A DNA stretch of 64,000 nucleotides. Source: Daphnia carinata (Eukaryota; Arthropoda; Branchiopoda; Diplostraca; Daphniidae). The notes below the pieces were generated by a model that was given only the letters and a program-made list of their open reading frames with translations, ran no database searches and was not told where the DNA came from. Each line of letters begins with the position of its first letter. Within the stretch, counting starts at the first letter, position 1. The DNA lies in NCBI RefSeq assembly GCF_022539665.2, contig NC_081335.1:2108001-2172000 (forward strand), given 5' to 3'. Of the stretch, positions 14,201 to 24,400 are shown one piece after another. A program made the translations under genes and the position numbers.

Positions 14201-17200
14201 CGGAAGCAGCAGTGGAGCCAGCAATTGCATCGGAAGCAGCAGTGGAGCCAGCGCTTGCAGCGGAAGCAGAAGCTGAGCCCGCAATTGGATCGGACGCAGA
14301 AGCTGAGCCCGCAATTGCAGCGGAGGCAGAAGCTGAGCCCGCAATTGCAGCGGACGCAGCAGTGGATCCAGCAATTGCAGCGGAACTGCCCATCGCCACG
14401 GCTGTTGAGCAGCCAGTGGTAGAGAACGACCACAAACCGTTAAACGACGATAAGCCAATCATCCACGACGTGACTGATGAGGTGGCATCACCACAACCGG
14501 TAGACGTGCAACAGGTTACGGAAATAGGCGAAGCCATTGCGTCCGACGCGGAACAACCGGTTGTCGAGGAAGAAGCTCCAGCAGCCAAAGCTCCACAACC
14601 AACTAACGGACCGTTAAAGATATTCAATTTGGGTCGCAGGAATACGTCGTCTGTCAATCTAGATAACATCGTCTTTGTCCCCAATTTGGACGGCTTCGTC
14701 CTTCCTAACCCTGTGACGCCCAACACGGTCTCGGTGGAAACGAGCCGCAGTGTCACGGTCGTAAAGATGTCCGTCGACCAATTACCGACCGAAAGTCCGT
14801 CGTCTTTACAAAGTGACAGGCAGAGCAAAGCCATCGCTTCCAAGACGTCCAATCTGGCCAACAATCAAGCGTCGAGCGGTGAGGCCAAACAGTCGATCAA
14901 GGAGATCGAACTGGCCGGCGAAAGTTTATTACCCGAGCCGACCAAAGCGCCAGACACGCGTAACGACGAACTGGATCTGATCCAATCGGATTTATTCGAC
15001 AAGCATTTGAATAACAATTTTAACATGGAAGCCAGTAAGCCGTCCAGCAATCTAACAACGACTACGTTACCCACACCTACCAGTTCGCGGCCGCCATTCC
15101 GGCCGCCTTTCGAAAGACCTCGACGGCCTTTTGATTTCTTGGGAACGCCGAAGGTTGAGACGACAGACGTTCCATTAACGGGTTCCGATACTCCCGAACA
15201 AGTTGAAATTGTGTCATCGTCCACCACTGAAATGGCCGTCTCGTCCAGCACGGAGCCGTCCACCACGACGGCGGTTGTTGAGGTGACAACAACGTTGTCA
15301 CTTTTCGATCGTTTGTTCGGCAAGAAAGTCGTCGTTATGGATGACATCAGTAGCCTCTTGCCGCCCGGTTTCTCTGCACCGAATGAAACGATCGAAGCAC
15401 CGGTTACTGAAGTTGTTGTTCCAGTTACGCAACCCGTTGCTCCAGTTACCGCGACCGCAACGCTTGCGAGTTCCGCCGAAGTACCGTTGACAACACCTGC
15501 GCCAGAAGGTCCCCCTATAAGTGCATTGGATAAGGTTTTCGGGTCAGTTAAAGAAGACGACATTTCAGCTTTTCTGCCGCCCGGTTTCAAAATGGATCAA
15601 CCGCCGACCACGCCATTATCCACCACGACTAAAGGTCCCTTTGATGGCTTATTTGATACGGCTAATATGGATGACTTGAGCGCCCTATTGCCCCCCAATT
15701 TCAAGCAACATCTTTTCACTCCGGCGCCGAGCAAAACGACGCCCACTGTCGTTACGGAGTCTGCTGTTTCAACGGATGCACCTTCTGCGGCAGAACCTTC
15801 GACCACAACAGCTAAAAAAGGATTAGTCTTCCCGACACGAGCCAGCCCTGCACGCACGACAACGAGCGAAAAACCCAAAATTAAACCGACCCAATCTGCC
15901 GTTGAAATTAAATCTGGGTGGCCAGTCCGGTAAGTTTTTCGCACTGACCTTGTGATTTTCCATTAAAACCTTTAAATAGAAATGAGGATTTTATTTTATT
16001 GTCAAATCATATCCTTGAAAAGGAATTTCTCAAATGCAGAGCGTTGAGATTTTAAAAGATAGAACGAAAAACGTGATGCAATTAATGAATTAGCCGTGAC
16101 GCCGTCTCCAAACAAAAAATTGCGACCACAGAAAAATTGAAAATTCTTGTCCATAAATTTTTGTCCCGTGCGTTTGTCTTTCACACGAATAAAGAAAAGC
16201 AAAAAATGAAAAAAAGGAAAGGCCACTCCTTTTTGGTCACTTTCCTTTTCGTCTAACGCTCTCTTATTATCCGTGTTCTTCGTAGCAAAAGTACAGAGTG
16301 AAATGTTTATTATAGATACTGTGAATCAGCCCATAGGAGAATTTTTAGAAACTGGGGCAGGGTCTCGTCTTAAAAAAAAAAAGCCTTTGGCTGTTTTACA
16401 TTCACATGCAAACACATTTCTCTCGTTCCCCCCTTCCTTTTTTTATTATTTCGGAGAATACATCCTCATTAAGACATTCTGATGTTGCCATTCTTGCTGA
16501 TGTTTGAGTGTTTCATTCATCATCTGTCCAGATTGTATATTCCACTTTCACGGCGTTTTATTTTAATATGTATTTTTGGATTTCTTTTTTTTTTTTTTTT
16601 ATTTTTGCTTATCCAGGGCCACGACGGAATTTACTGGATGGCCGTCGCCAGCTACCCAACCTTATTCGCCACCTTCAACTACGCCGACAACTGTCAGAAT
16701 GACAACAACGACGACGACGACAACAACAACAACAACTCCGCGAGTGACAACAGTCGGCCAATGCGGAGAAGAGTGCCGTCTGGCGGGCACGATCCGATTG
16801 GTCGATGGTATCGACTGGATGCCCGAACTATCCGATCACAATACCCGCGAATGGTACCAACTGGCCGCCATTGTTGAAAACTCGGTACGTTCAGTGCATT
16901 ATTGATCCTTTTCCAAAAGAAAAATAAATAACGCGATGATATCATCATGCCCCGGATGGGACACTTATAACGAATCAAACTAATAACCGTCTTGTTGTTG
17001 CCAGCTGGATGCCGTCTATCAGAACGGACCATTAGCTCCGTGGTACGCTGGCATTGTCGTCGAAGCTTTCAGGTTTGTTTGCTCTTTTGTTGTTTTCGCT
17101 ACATGTTTGTTAATGTTCAACAGGACCATGCTAAATAGCGATGGACTTTGTCACAAATGAACGCATAGAAGCGATTGAGACGGTCGGGTCGGGGCTTAAG

Positions 17201-19130
17201 GTTCCCTGACGGGTTATTTCTAAACTTGTGAGTGCCATAAGAGCTGGACTTTATTGCAGCCCTGACGTATAGATATTACTCCCTAACAATAGGGAAGAGG
17301 GCAAAAGGGGACAGCGTGATTACTCGGCTAAAGCTCGATCGTTAGTCGCTTCGTCCCTGAGGGTGGACATCATCAATTACTGCGACACACACTTTGTGAA
17401 AAACGATGGTAACAAAAAAAAAAAGGGACATAATATGAAAGGAAGTGCGGGCGCGGTTGTTTGACACCATCTTACCATTAGGTAGATTGCTTAGATAATT
17501 AATATTCATTTATTCTTTCTTTACTTGTAGTCGTGGCAGTGTCCTGGTGGATTATTACCTGAACCTGAACGGCACCACTATACTGGACACTGGCGAAATT
17601 CGCAATTATTTCCACATGTCCCTGGAGAAAGAGGGAGAACATTACAAACTTGGCAACTTTACCGTCGATACCAAATCGACCGACTTTATCGGTAAGCAAA
17701 ACGTAAAATCAAATTAAATTGGCTTAAAATTATATCATTGCTCTTTTTTTTTTTTTTTTTTTACAGTATTAAGGCAACCGGTCGTGTCCGGTGAGAAGCC
17801 GAGAGTTGTGACGGGAGGAGTAGGAGAATGGGTTATTGCCGTCATCGTTGTCGGTCTTGCCTCACTCATCTTTGTCATCGCCTTTGGAACCACCATGGTA
17901 CGATCTTGTTACACGTTGTTGTTTTACACGGTATCGATTACATTGCAGTTGTCGAGTTTAGAAACTGTGCGCTGGGAGCTACGTTAAGTTGAACGGATCG
18001 TATTAGGCAAATCGAACTATGTGTGCGCATTTGAATAGAGAAGAAAGAGCTGCGAGGCTCATGCACCTGCTCAACGTTCGCTGCAACAGTTTCTTCCTTC
18101 CTGCTGCAACATTCTCATTTCTATACAATGAGATGGAAGAGAGCCTTGGGTACTCCTTTCTTTGATCTCCTGCCATGGCCTCTCCCCCCTTCTCTCGTTG
18201 CGTTTATCTTGTGGGTTCTACTGTATTCCCAGTAGCGAACGGCGTGTCAGAGCGTAGAAAGAGGCGACGAGATTTTCTACTTACAGATCAAAGAGCTTTT
18301 CCACATTGGAGGAGGAGCTTTATTACTGGAGCAGGGAAGGGGGGGGGGGGAACGAAATGAGAAAAAAAAAAAGTAGAAATAAAGAACGCATTCAACAGAT
18401 CTACTAGTTTTAAAGCTTCCGTATCAATGGGAAGCGGTAGAAAAAGTAAACTTGTTGGCAGAAAAGTCGTTAAATACCACGAATAGTAAAATATTGGACA
18501 TTCAACAGTGTATTACGGACGTTGTATGTATCTCAGCCGTAATGGATATTGATGGTACAAATCTCATTTCTCTTCGTTACATGCAAATAATAGCTGATCC
18601 GACGGCGAAGGCAGCACCAACGAAAACCCTTGCCGTTGACGGAGGAAATGCTCAATGAACTCAACAAAAATCACATGGCCGGTGCGGAACTTGTAGGTGA
18701 TTCGTTTTACAATGACGACATTGGCGATGCATGGGACCATCGTACCAACTTCCCAACTAAACCTCTTAAGGTACGTCCAATAATCTAATATTGAAACTAC
18801 GGAACGCTGCCTTTGTTTGTTTAACTAAATCTCCTGTTGTTTATGCAGCCTCTACCAAGGCCGGCTTCAGTCAGTGCCATTCATCAGACATCTCGGACTC
18901 ACGGCAGCAGCAGAGGCTACAATTACAATCACTACACCAACTACAACAACTTCCGGCCGCAACTGCACGATACGTGGAAATCCGAGTGGGACAGCAGTTA
19001 CTACGAGACTTCCAATTCCGGGACGGCTCCGCGGTCTTCTAAAACAGCACCCACACGGCCAGCTACGAGTTACGGTCGATACCCAACATATGGACGTTCA
19101 CGTCCTACCAATTTTCACGATGATTTTTAA
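8298..19130 (+). CDS. Mucin-like type I membrane protein with SEA domain
   Basis: Eight coding exons: 8298-8370, 12443-15929, 16617-16884, 17005-17072, 17531-17691, 17767-17897, 18615-18770 and 18849-19130. All junctions are GT-AG and the frame is continuous, giving 1541 residues. Order of parts: signal peptide (MKRPLLIWLMLCCCCIGIG), a very long low-complexity ectodomain rich in Thr, Pro, Ser, Glu and Ala with an Ala/Glu repeat and three LPPGF repeats, a run of 12 Thr at about 1216-1227, a SEA domain at about 1240-1352, a membrane helix at about 1375-1392 and a 145-residue tail rich in Tyr, Arg and Ser. The SEA motif GSVLV (residues 1301-1305) matches the known G^SVVV autocleavage site. The layout resembles transmembrane mucins, so a heavily O-glycosylated apical surface protein is inferred. 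In-frame ATGs at 8247 and 8289 also precede the signal peptide; 8298 or 8289 are likeliest. I do not recognise a named orthologue. Confidence 0.88.
8371..12442 (+). other. Large first intron of the mucin-like gene
   Basis: Phase-1 intron of 4.1 kb between the signal-peptide exon (donor gtaaga) and the giant exon 2 (acceptor tgacag). It is filled with homopolymer tracts such as poly-A at 8936-8954, poly-T pairs near 10504-10552 and a C-run at 9610-9620, with no recognisable nested gene. Its size suggests room for enhancers, but none can be identified by eye. Confidence 0.75.
14200..14389 (+). repeat. In-frame 30-bp minisatellite encoding an Ala/Glu/Pro decapeptide repeat
   Basis: About six imperfect 30-bp units lie inside exon 2 of the mucin-like gene. 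They encode variants of AAEAEAEPAI (for example SEAAVEPALA and SDAEAEPAIA). Because the unit is a multiple of three, copy-number changes would keep the frame. Several units are nearly identical at the nucleotide level, which points to recent slippage or unequal exchange. Confidence 0.85.
15301..15720 (+). repeat. Three degenerate DDISxLLPPGF protein repeats
   Basis: The membrane-proximal ectodomain carries three copies of a motif consisting of a hydrophobic xFDxLF segment, a short spacer and D-D-(I/L)-S-x-(L/F)-L-P-P-(G/N)-F, centred on about residues 991, 1062 and 1101. The copies read MDDISSLLPPGF, EDDISAFLPPGF and MDDLSALLPPNF. They are separated by Thr/Pro-rich linkers. Conservation of the motif against divergent linkers suggests a binding or assembly function; I cannot name one. 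Confidence 0.8.
17532..17546 (+). other. SEA-domain autoproteolysis motif
   Basis: The codons encode R-G-S-V-L. SEA domains that cleave themselves during folding do so between Gly and Ser of G-S-V-V-V. The sequence GSVLVDY at residues 1301-1307 keeps the Gly-Ser bond and the following beta-strand hydrophobics, so cleavage into a shed mucin subunit and a membrane stub is predicted from family knowledge. Confidence 0.7.
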
Positions 19131-19662
19131 GACCTAGGGTGTTCCTTTTTGTTGCTTAAATGGGAATCAAACAATTCAACTTTTTTTTTAAAGAAGGGAA
19201 GAGAACAACTGAAAATTAGGATTTTTGTACAGTTACTTTCACTTTCTCGCTCTTTAAATAATAATATTAATAATAATAATGTTCTCTTTTTTTTGTAATG
19301 ACTCATTGGTCTAACATTGTCGTGTGAATTTTTCTGCCCAACTCCAGTCGCCTGTGTCCACGTTATACTTTTCTTTTTTTGTGTCGATTTTGATTTATTA
19401 TATATATAGAAAGAGAGAGAGAAATGGAAGATGAAAACTGATAAAGAGACGATATTGCATTTGAATGAATTTCCTTAGAGAAAAACCCCTGTTATTTTAT
19501 TGCAAACATTTCCCTCGACTTTTACGGTCGAAAGCTCACGGGACCAAGCGTGAAAAATGCTTCCACATCCGATAATGTGTGTCAACGTGTATTCTATCAA
19601 AGGAAGGAAACAAAACCAATATTAGTCGGTGATCTATTTGCTTTTGTTTTGTTTTTTCGTCC
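19131..19662. other. Convergent 3' UTR interval between mucin-like gene and SARS2
   Basis: Only 532 bp separate the two facing stop codons, so both 3' UTRs must share this space. It holds a TAA/ATT trinucleotide tract at about 19257-19281. On the minus strand AATAAA signals are visible at 19501-19496 and 19399-19394. I see no clean AATAAA for the plus-strand gene. Confidence 0.6.
19496..19501 (-). terminator. Candidate polyadenylation signal of SARS2
   Basis: AATAAA on the minus strand, about 160 bases beyond the seryl-tRNA synthetase stop codon. A second AATAAA lies at 19399-19394. Which one is used cannot be told from the sequence. Confidence 0.5.
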
Positions 19663-21475
19663 TCAGCTCGATTTTGCTTTGTTTTGTGGTGATTTTGATT
19701 TAATCCACTTCATTTTAAAAGGGTTCGATGGTTTACGAAGCCGTTCCATCCCGTTGAGGTATGGCTGAAGGGCAGATGGGATAGTTACCTCGCCATTGGA
19801 TTTTTGGTGCATCTCAAGCAGGGCGATCAATGTTCTAGTTCCAAATCAATATCACATCAGCGGGGAAAATAACACGAACCACACATGCAATCAACGATAC
19901 CTTGGTACGGCACAGGCCGTTCCATTGACGGTATGCACGAAACGCATAGTATTTGACGAATCGATACTCTGGATGTTGAGCCGGCGCGACTGATAATCGG
20001 TGCAGTTGCTGGCGCTTGAAATCTCGCCATACATTTTCCTGCCGGGCATCCAGGCCTCGATGTCGAACTTGCGGTAGGCTGGCGCCCCCAACTCGTGAAG
20101 AGGCATATCCAAAAGTTGGTAATGCAGCCCCAAACTGGAGAAAAGTTCCTTCTGAATGGCGACGAACTCTTCCAGCAGAGCGTCGCTGGCTACCACCTCG
20201 CCGTTCGACACACCAAACATTTCCACTTTTGTGAATTGATGGACTCTGTTTCATACCGACAAAAGAAAAGAGGAATTAGCAAGATGCGACATATCAGCCT
20301 CGAGTGCTAGTAATTTGTACACTGTTCTATGGGGAAGTAATGAAAACGATCTAACAGTAATGATAATGTTACAATTAACGTGGCACCGTAAGTTGACGGT
20401 CATATATACTATTTAAAACGTATTTGTTGATAAGAAAAAAATACAATTGATACCTCTACACGTATTTTTAAGTAACAGCAAATTTAAGACTGGATTACTT
20501 AAGTTCTCGTCGGTTGGCTGAATGTTTAAGTCTTATTTATGATAAAAAACTGCCAGCGTACCTTACCTGTAAATGCCTTTTTCTTCCTGGACATTTGAAG
20601 TTTCAGCACGATAGCAGCGACTTACAGCTGCCATTTTAATGGGCAGCTGAGTTACAGGTATTACAGCCTCTGTGAAATAAGAGGCTAAAGCCATTTCAGC
20701 AGTACCGGATAGGCAGACGTCTCCGTAGAACTCCGGTTCTAATTTATAAACCTTTTAAAATAGAAAGGAAATGTTTACTTGAAAGTGATCACTGAACTAA
20801 CAGAAATGATTTTACTTGAGTTCTTTCACCCTTTGTATCCATACCACAACTCTCAATAAGCCTGGAATGAAGTAAATCTGGAACAGAAAATAGAGTGAAG
20901 CCTTTCTTTTCCAGTGCAGCCACAGTAAAATGGATTAATGCCTGTTCAAGTTGAGCCAGCTCTTTTATGAAATAGTATGATCGTGGACCTGTGAGGTTCC
21001 CCAAATTTTCAGTCCTCAAAAGATCAAGATTCCTTGCAATTGTGTGAAATTCTAGTACTGGGAAAGACCAGACTGGCTTTTGTCCTGGGGTTTCAATTAT
21101 ACGAGGAGTATCGCCGTACGAATGTAGCCTGGGATCTGACTGGTTGGGTATTTTGAGTGCTTCGAACAAGAGCTTTTGCTTCAATTCATCTTTCTCTTGT
21201 GATTCAGCATTGCTGTACTTTGATAGCAATTCCTTTAGCATCTTGATGTTTCCCGTTCCTTTTCTGGATTTGATATTGCTTTCTATAATTTCATAATTGT
21301 TGGGGTCACTCAAATAATCAATGTCTGGCATTGGTCTCCATGATTGATTGGTATTTAGACGTAGCTGACTAGTGCACGGCTGTATTCGGTTGAAGAGGTT
21401 ACCGCACTGTGCATTTCTGGATATCAAGGGCAGGGTCGTTATCCTGTTGAAACAAATTAAACATCGGAAGCTCAT
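19663..21475 (-). CDS. SARS2: Mitochondrial seryl-tRNA synthetase
   Basis: Class II aminoacyl-tRNA synthetase that charges mitochondrial tRNA-Ser. Four exons on the minus strand, 21475-20816, 20751-20567, 20245-19901 and 19834-19663, join in frame to 453 residues. The core keeps the serine-pocket motif SGTAEM (about 235-240), motif 2 with RCYRAETS (R268, E270) and [17 protein letters not shown], and motif 3 in [16 protein letters not shown], which spans the last splice junction. The N-terminus ([20 protein letters not shown]) is basic and hydrophobic, fitting a mitochondrial presequence. Insects also carry a SerRS-like paralogue (SLIMP) that lost catalytic residues; the intact motifs 2 and 3 argue that this is the active enzyme. 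The final exon is easy to miss because the preceding exon reads through its donor for only two codons. Confidence 0.93.
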
Positions 21476-24400
21476 TTTCTAATGAACCTGCTTTCACGAC
21501 AGAAGCAAACTTAGCATTTAATATAAATTATAAACAAAAAATTCGAATTATTAAGCTTAGTTGATTGCAGACGACATTTTTTCCAGCATCGCCACAGTTA
21601 GTGTTGATTAAAATATAATTGTAACTATATCTTTTAAGTTTTTCAACCGCAGTTAAAATTTTTTCTATTTTCAGAAATACTAAATTCATCAGCAACTTTA
21701 AGATATAAGTAATATGAATTTTTTTGAATAATATCGAGAGAGTCAACTGGCGGCCATTAACCATACTACAGGTTTATTCTGTACTGTGTAGCGTGGTTGG
21801 CAAGACTCAAGAACTGGCGACGAGAGACGAGAGTGTTTACCGAATTTTCGCCCTTTTCCAGGTAGTTTAAACCATTTATTCTGAATTTTAAGTGTATGGA
21901 GTTGTGTTTTAGGTTTAGACCATGAGTTTAGCTATAGAATTCCAATATTTTGGGGGCATTACTGGCAAGTTTTTGATTTTTTTTTGCTGTGTATCTGTGT
22001 ATCAATCTCGTGCTCATGGGCTCCCGGCCTCTGACCGCGAGATCCCCGTCGTCCATGAGATCTACCCTTGACTAGAGATAAAAAGAGAAAACCTAATTTG
22101 AAACTCGTGATAGCTTTTCCTTTTTCAATGATTCGTATGAGGCATTTTGTTGAATTTAATGGGAATCTTACTTTTGCGCCATTTTCTGCGAGTGGATCCA
22201 GAGGTATCTATTTTTCAGAGCTATGCTAATGCTTATCGTAGGCTTCATATCTTTGGTATCAACAATAATACTTCAGTATAAAGATAACGTAAAAACAGAC
22301 GAAACTTGTAATTGCGTTCGTATTCTTTCCTCGTACGGTGTCAGATAATTTACAACAAAAAAAAATGAGATAATCGCCTCCATTTTTTTCCCTGCCCGGG
22401 ACTGGCTGAAGTTGTAGCTAAACAGAAGTTTGTTGGCACTGATCCTTTTTCACTAATGAAACTTGCGCGACATAGTTTTCTCTCTAGATTAGCATAGACG
22501 TATTCCAGGTATTCGTTGTTGTAGATTATCATTCTTTTTGTTCGGTTTCGTGCCCTGACCGACATTTTGGCTTGAAACGATACAGTCTTATCAACGTGGA
22601 TATTCGTGGCATTTCAGCTTTTGCCGTTGGGGGCTAGACACGTCGTAGTGAAGTCAACGCCCGAGTATCGGGATTCCTGTGGGGTCTCTTTTCCTCTCGT
22701 CTTTCCCAGCAGACACGTCGTGAATAAATCGGTAGCATCAACGGAATACGTAATGAAGCGGTTTTTGGACCCCGTGGACCAAGAAGCTGCTTGCTTTCTC
22801 AGATTGTTTATAACACACGTTTTACGTCGACCACGTTTTGTCAGAAGTGATTACGAAGGGACGAGGGCAGTTCCACTTGCTTTTAATAGGCCGGGATTGG
22901 TTTATCATTGTTTTCTTGATTTTTTTTTTGCCCTTTTTGTCACATCACGTTTAAGCCCCACTAAACTGAAATCTATTGATTCTTTTCGTGTACGTTTTGG
23001 GTGCTTTTTTTTTCTTGAGGGTGGGCAAGTTTAATTTTCGTTAAAATGGAGATTCAACCGTTGAATTTCCAATCGTGATTCGGTTTGTTTCCTTCGGTGA
23101 ACGTTTCCATGATGAGGGATTCAAAAGGAATGGTCTAGACGAGAGTAGCTTCGAATGCAGCCCACATTAGCGTCCATTTGCAATTCAAAAGCTGCTGTTG
23201 CATGGTTCGCTTTTACATTCAACTGATTGTATGTGTCTTTTCAGGAAATCAAGATCTTTTTCCATTAAATTTTTTTTTTTTTTATTCGCCAGGAATTACT
23301 AAACGATTTCGCCTTTTTTCCATTGCCCATTCAAATCTTTTCTTTCTTAAAAATTATCGATCGATTTAGGGAGAAGAAATTGAGGGGGTGTTTGCAATTA
23401 TAGCCTCTATTGTGTCGTGGCGCTATTCAGAAAAGTTTAGATAAATGGTATAGTATTGCTTGTTCATGGGAAAGTCTATGCGAAGGACGGGACGGGGGTT
23501 TTGTGTGACAATGGAACGTCAAAAGAGGACTGTTCAAACTGTAGATAAGAGCTGCGTCGTGTCGCCTCGTCTCCTTGTGTTTCTCGTGACTCTAATGATT
23601 CTAATGACGGATTAGTTTCCCCGTCGTCGAATAATGATGCCGTCCGTCTCCACTGGCACTACTCTTTTGGTCTTTTCAGATTCTTACTCTTCACCGTACC
23701 CGTATATGTATGTTTGAGCGCAACCATTGTAATCGCGCTCCCCTCGAAAACGCATGGAGATGCTTGTATAAGTGTACGAACGAGGGAGTCTGCAAAAAGA
23801 AGGGAGAAGCTCTCGTCGCTTCTTCTTCTATTGTCGAAAATTATTGATCTTTGTGAACGTTAGGTACTCCGCTACTACCACACAGCTTTCTTGAACCACT
23901 CGTCTTTTGTGTATGCATCATACTTTTTTTTTTATAGGTGCTCTAGCATTTTTTTTTTATCTCGGGTTTCCACAACCACGTTAACTCTTTGAGTTACTGG
24001 TGTGGTTGGGTTCTTCCTACTTGCTTGGCTAATTGGTCTGGGCTACTCCTTCAACCACTCGATGAGTTCCCCCGCCCGCCTTTCACGATCCAGCTTATAG
24101 ATGTAAGACGCGCACTCTTTTCGTGTTGTCTTTGGTTAAAAAGTTCTTCGTCCGAGGAAAAAGGAAGCTGAGTGTTTCCATGGCAACGGCTAAAGCTAAG
24201 CTTTTCGAACTCTGATCTTGCGCTCTCTCAACGTTTCGTGTTCACTCTCTCGCGCTATTGCTGTTTATTTTTTTTTATTCGAGTAAACATAAATGTAAAT
24301 ACTTCGTTTTCTTTTGTGCCGTATACATATCCGCCCGTCCAAATTGGCTTCTCTCTTGTGTCCACCGTGGCGCAGTCGGATAGGAAGGTATAATATGGAC

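Noticed and set aside
14045-14422. 125-codon Gln-rich plus-strand frame over the minisatellite
   Set aside because: Out-of-frame reading of the 30-bp coding repeat of the real exon.
14187-15590. Long minus-strand open frames (225 and 241 codons) opposite exon 2 of the mucin-like gene
   Set aside because: They mirror the low-complexity Thr/Pro/Ala codons of the sense gene, which rarely give antisense stops. No start context, splice sites or known domain.
22606-23034. 142-codon plus-strand frame upstream of mub
   Set aside because: No recognisable domain, ends in homopolymer-coded Phe runs, no splice partner.
24361-24395. tRNA-like A box (GTGGCGCAGTCGGA)
   Set aside because: No B box (GGTTCGAAYCC type) at the right distance and no acceptor-stem pairing, so not a tRNA gene.
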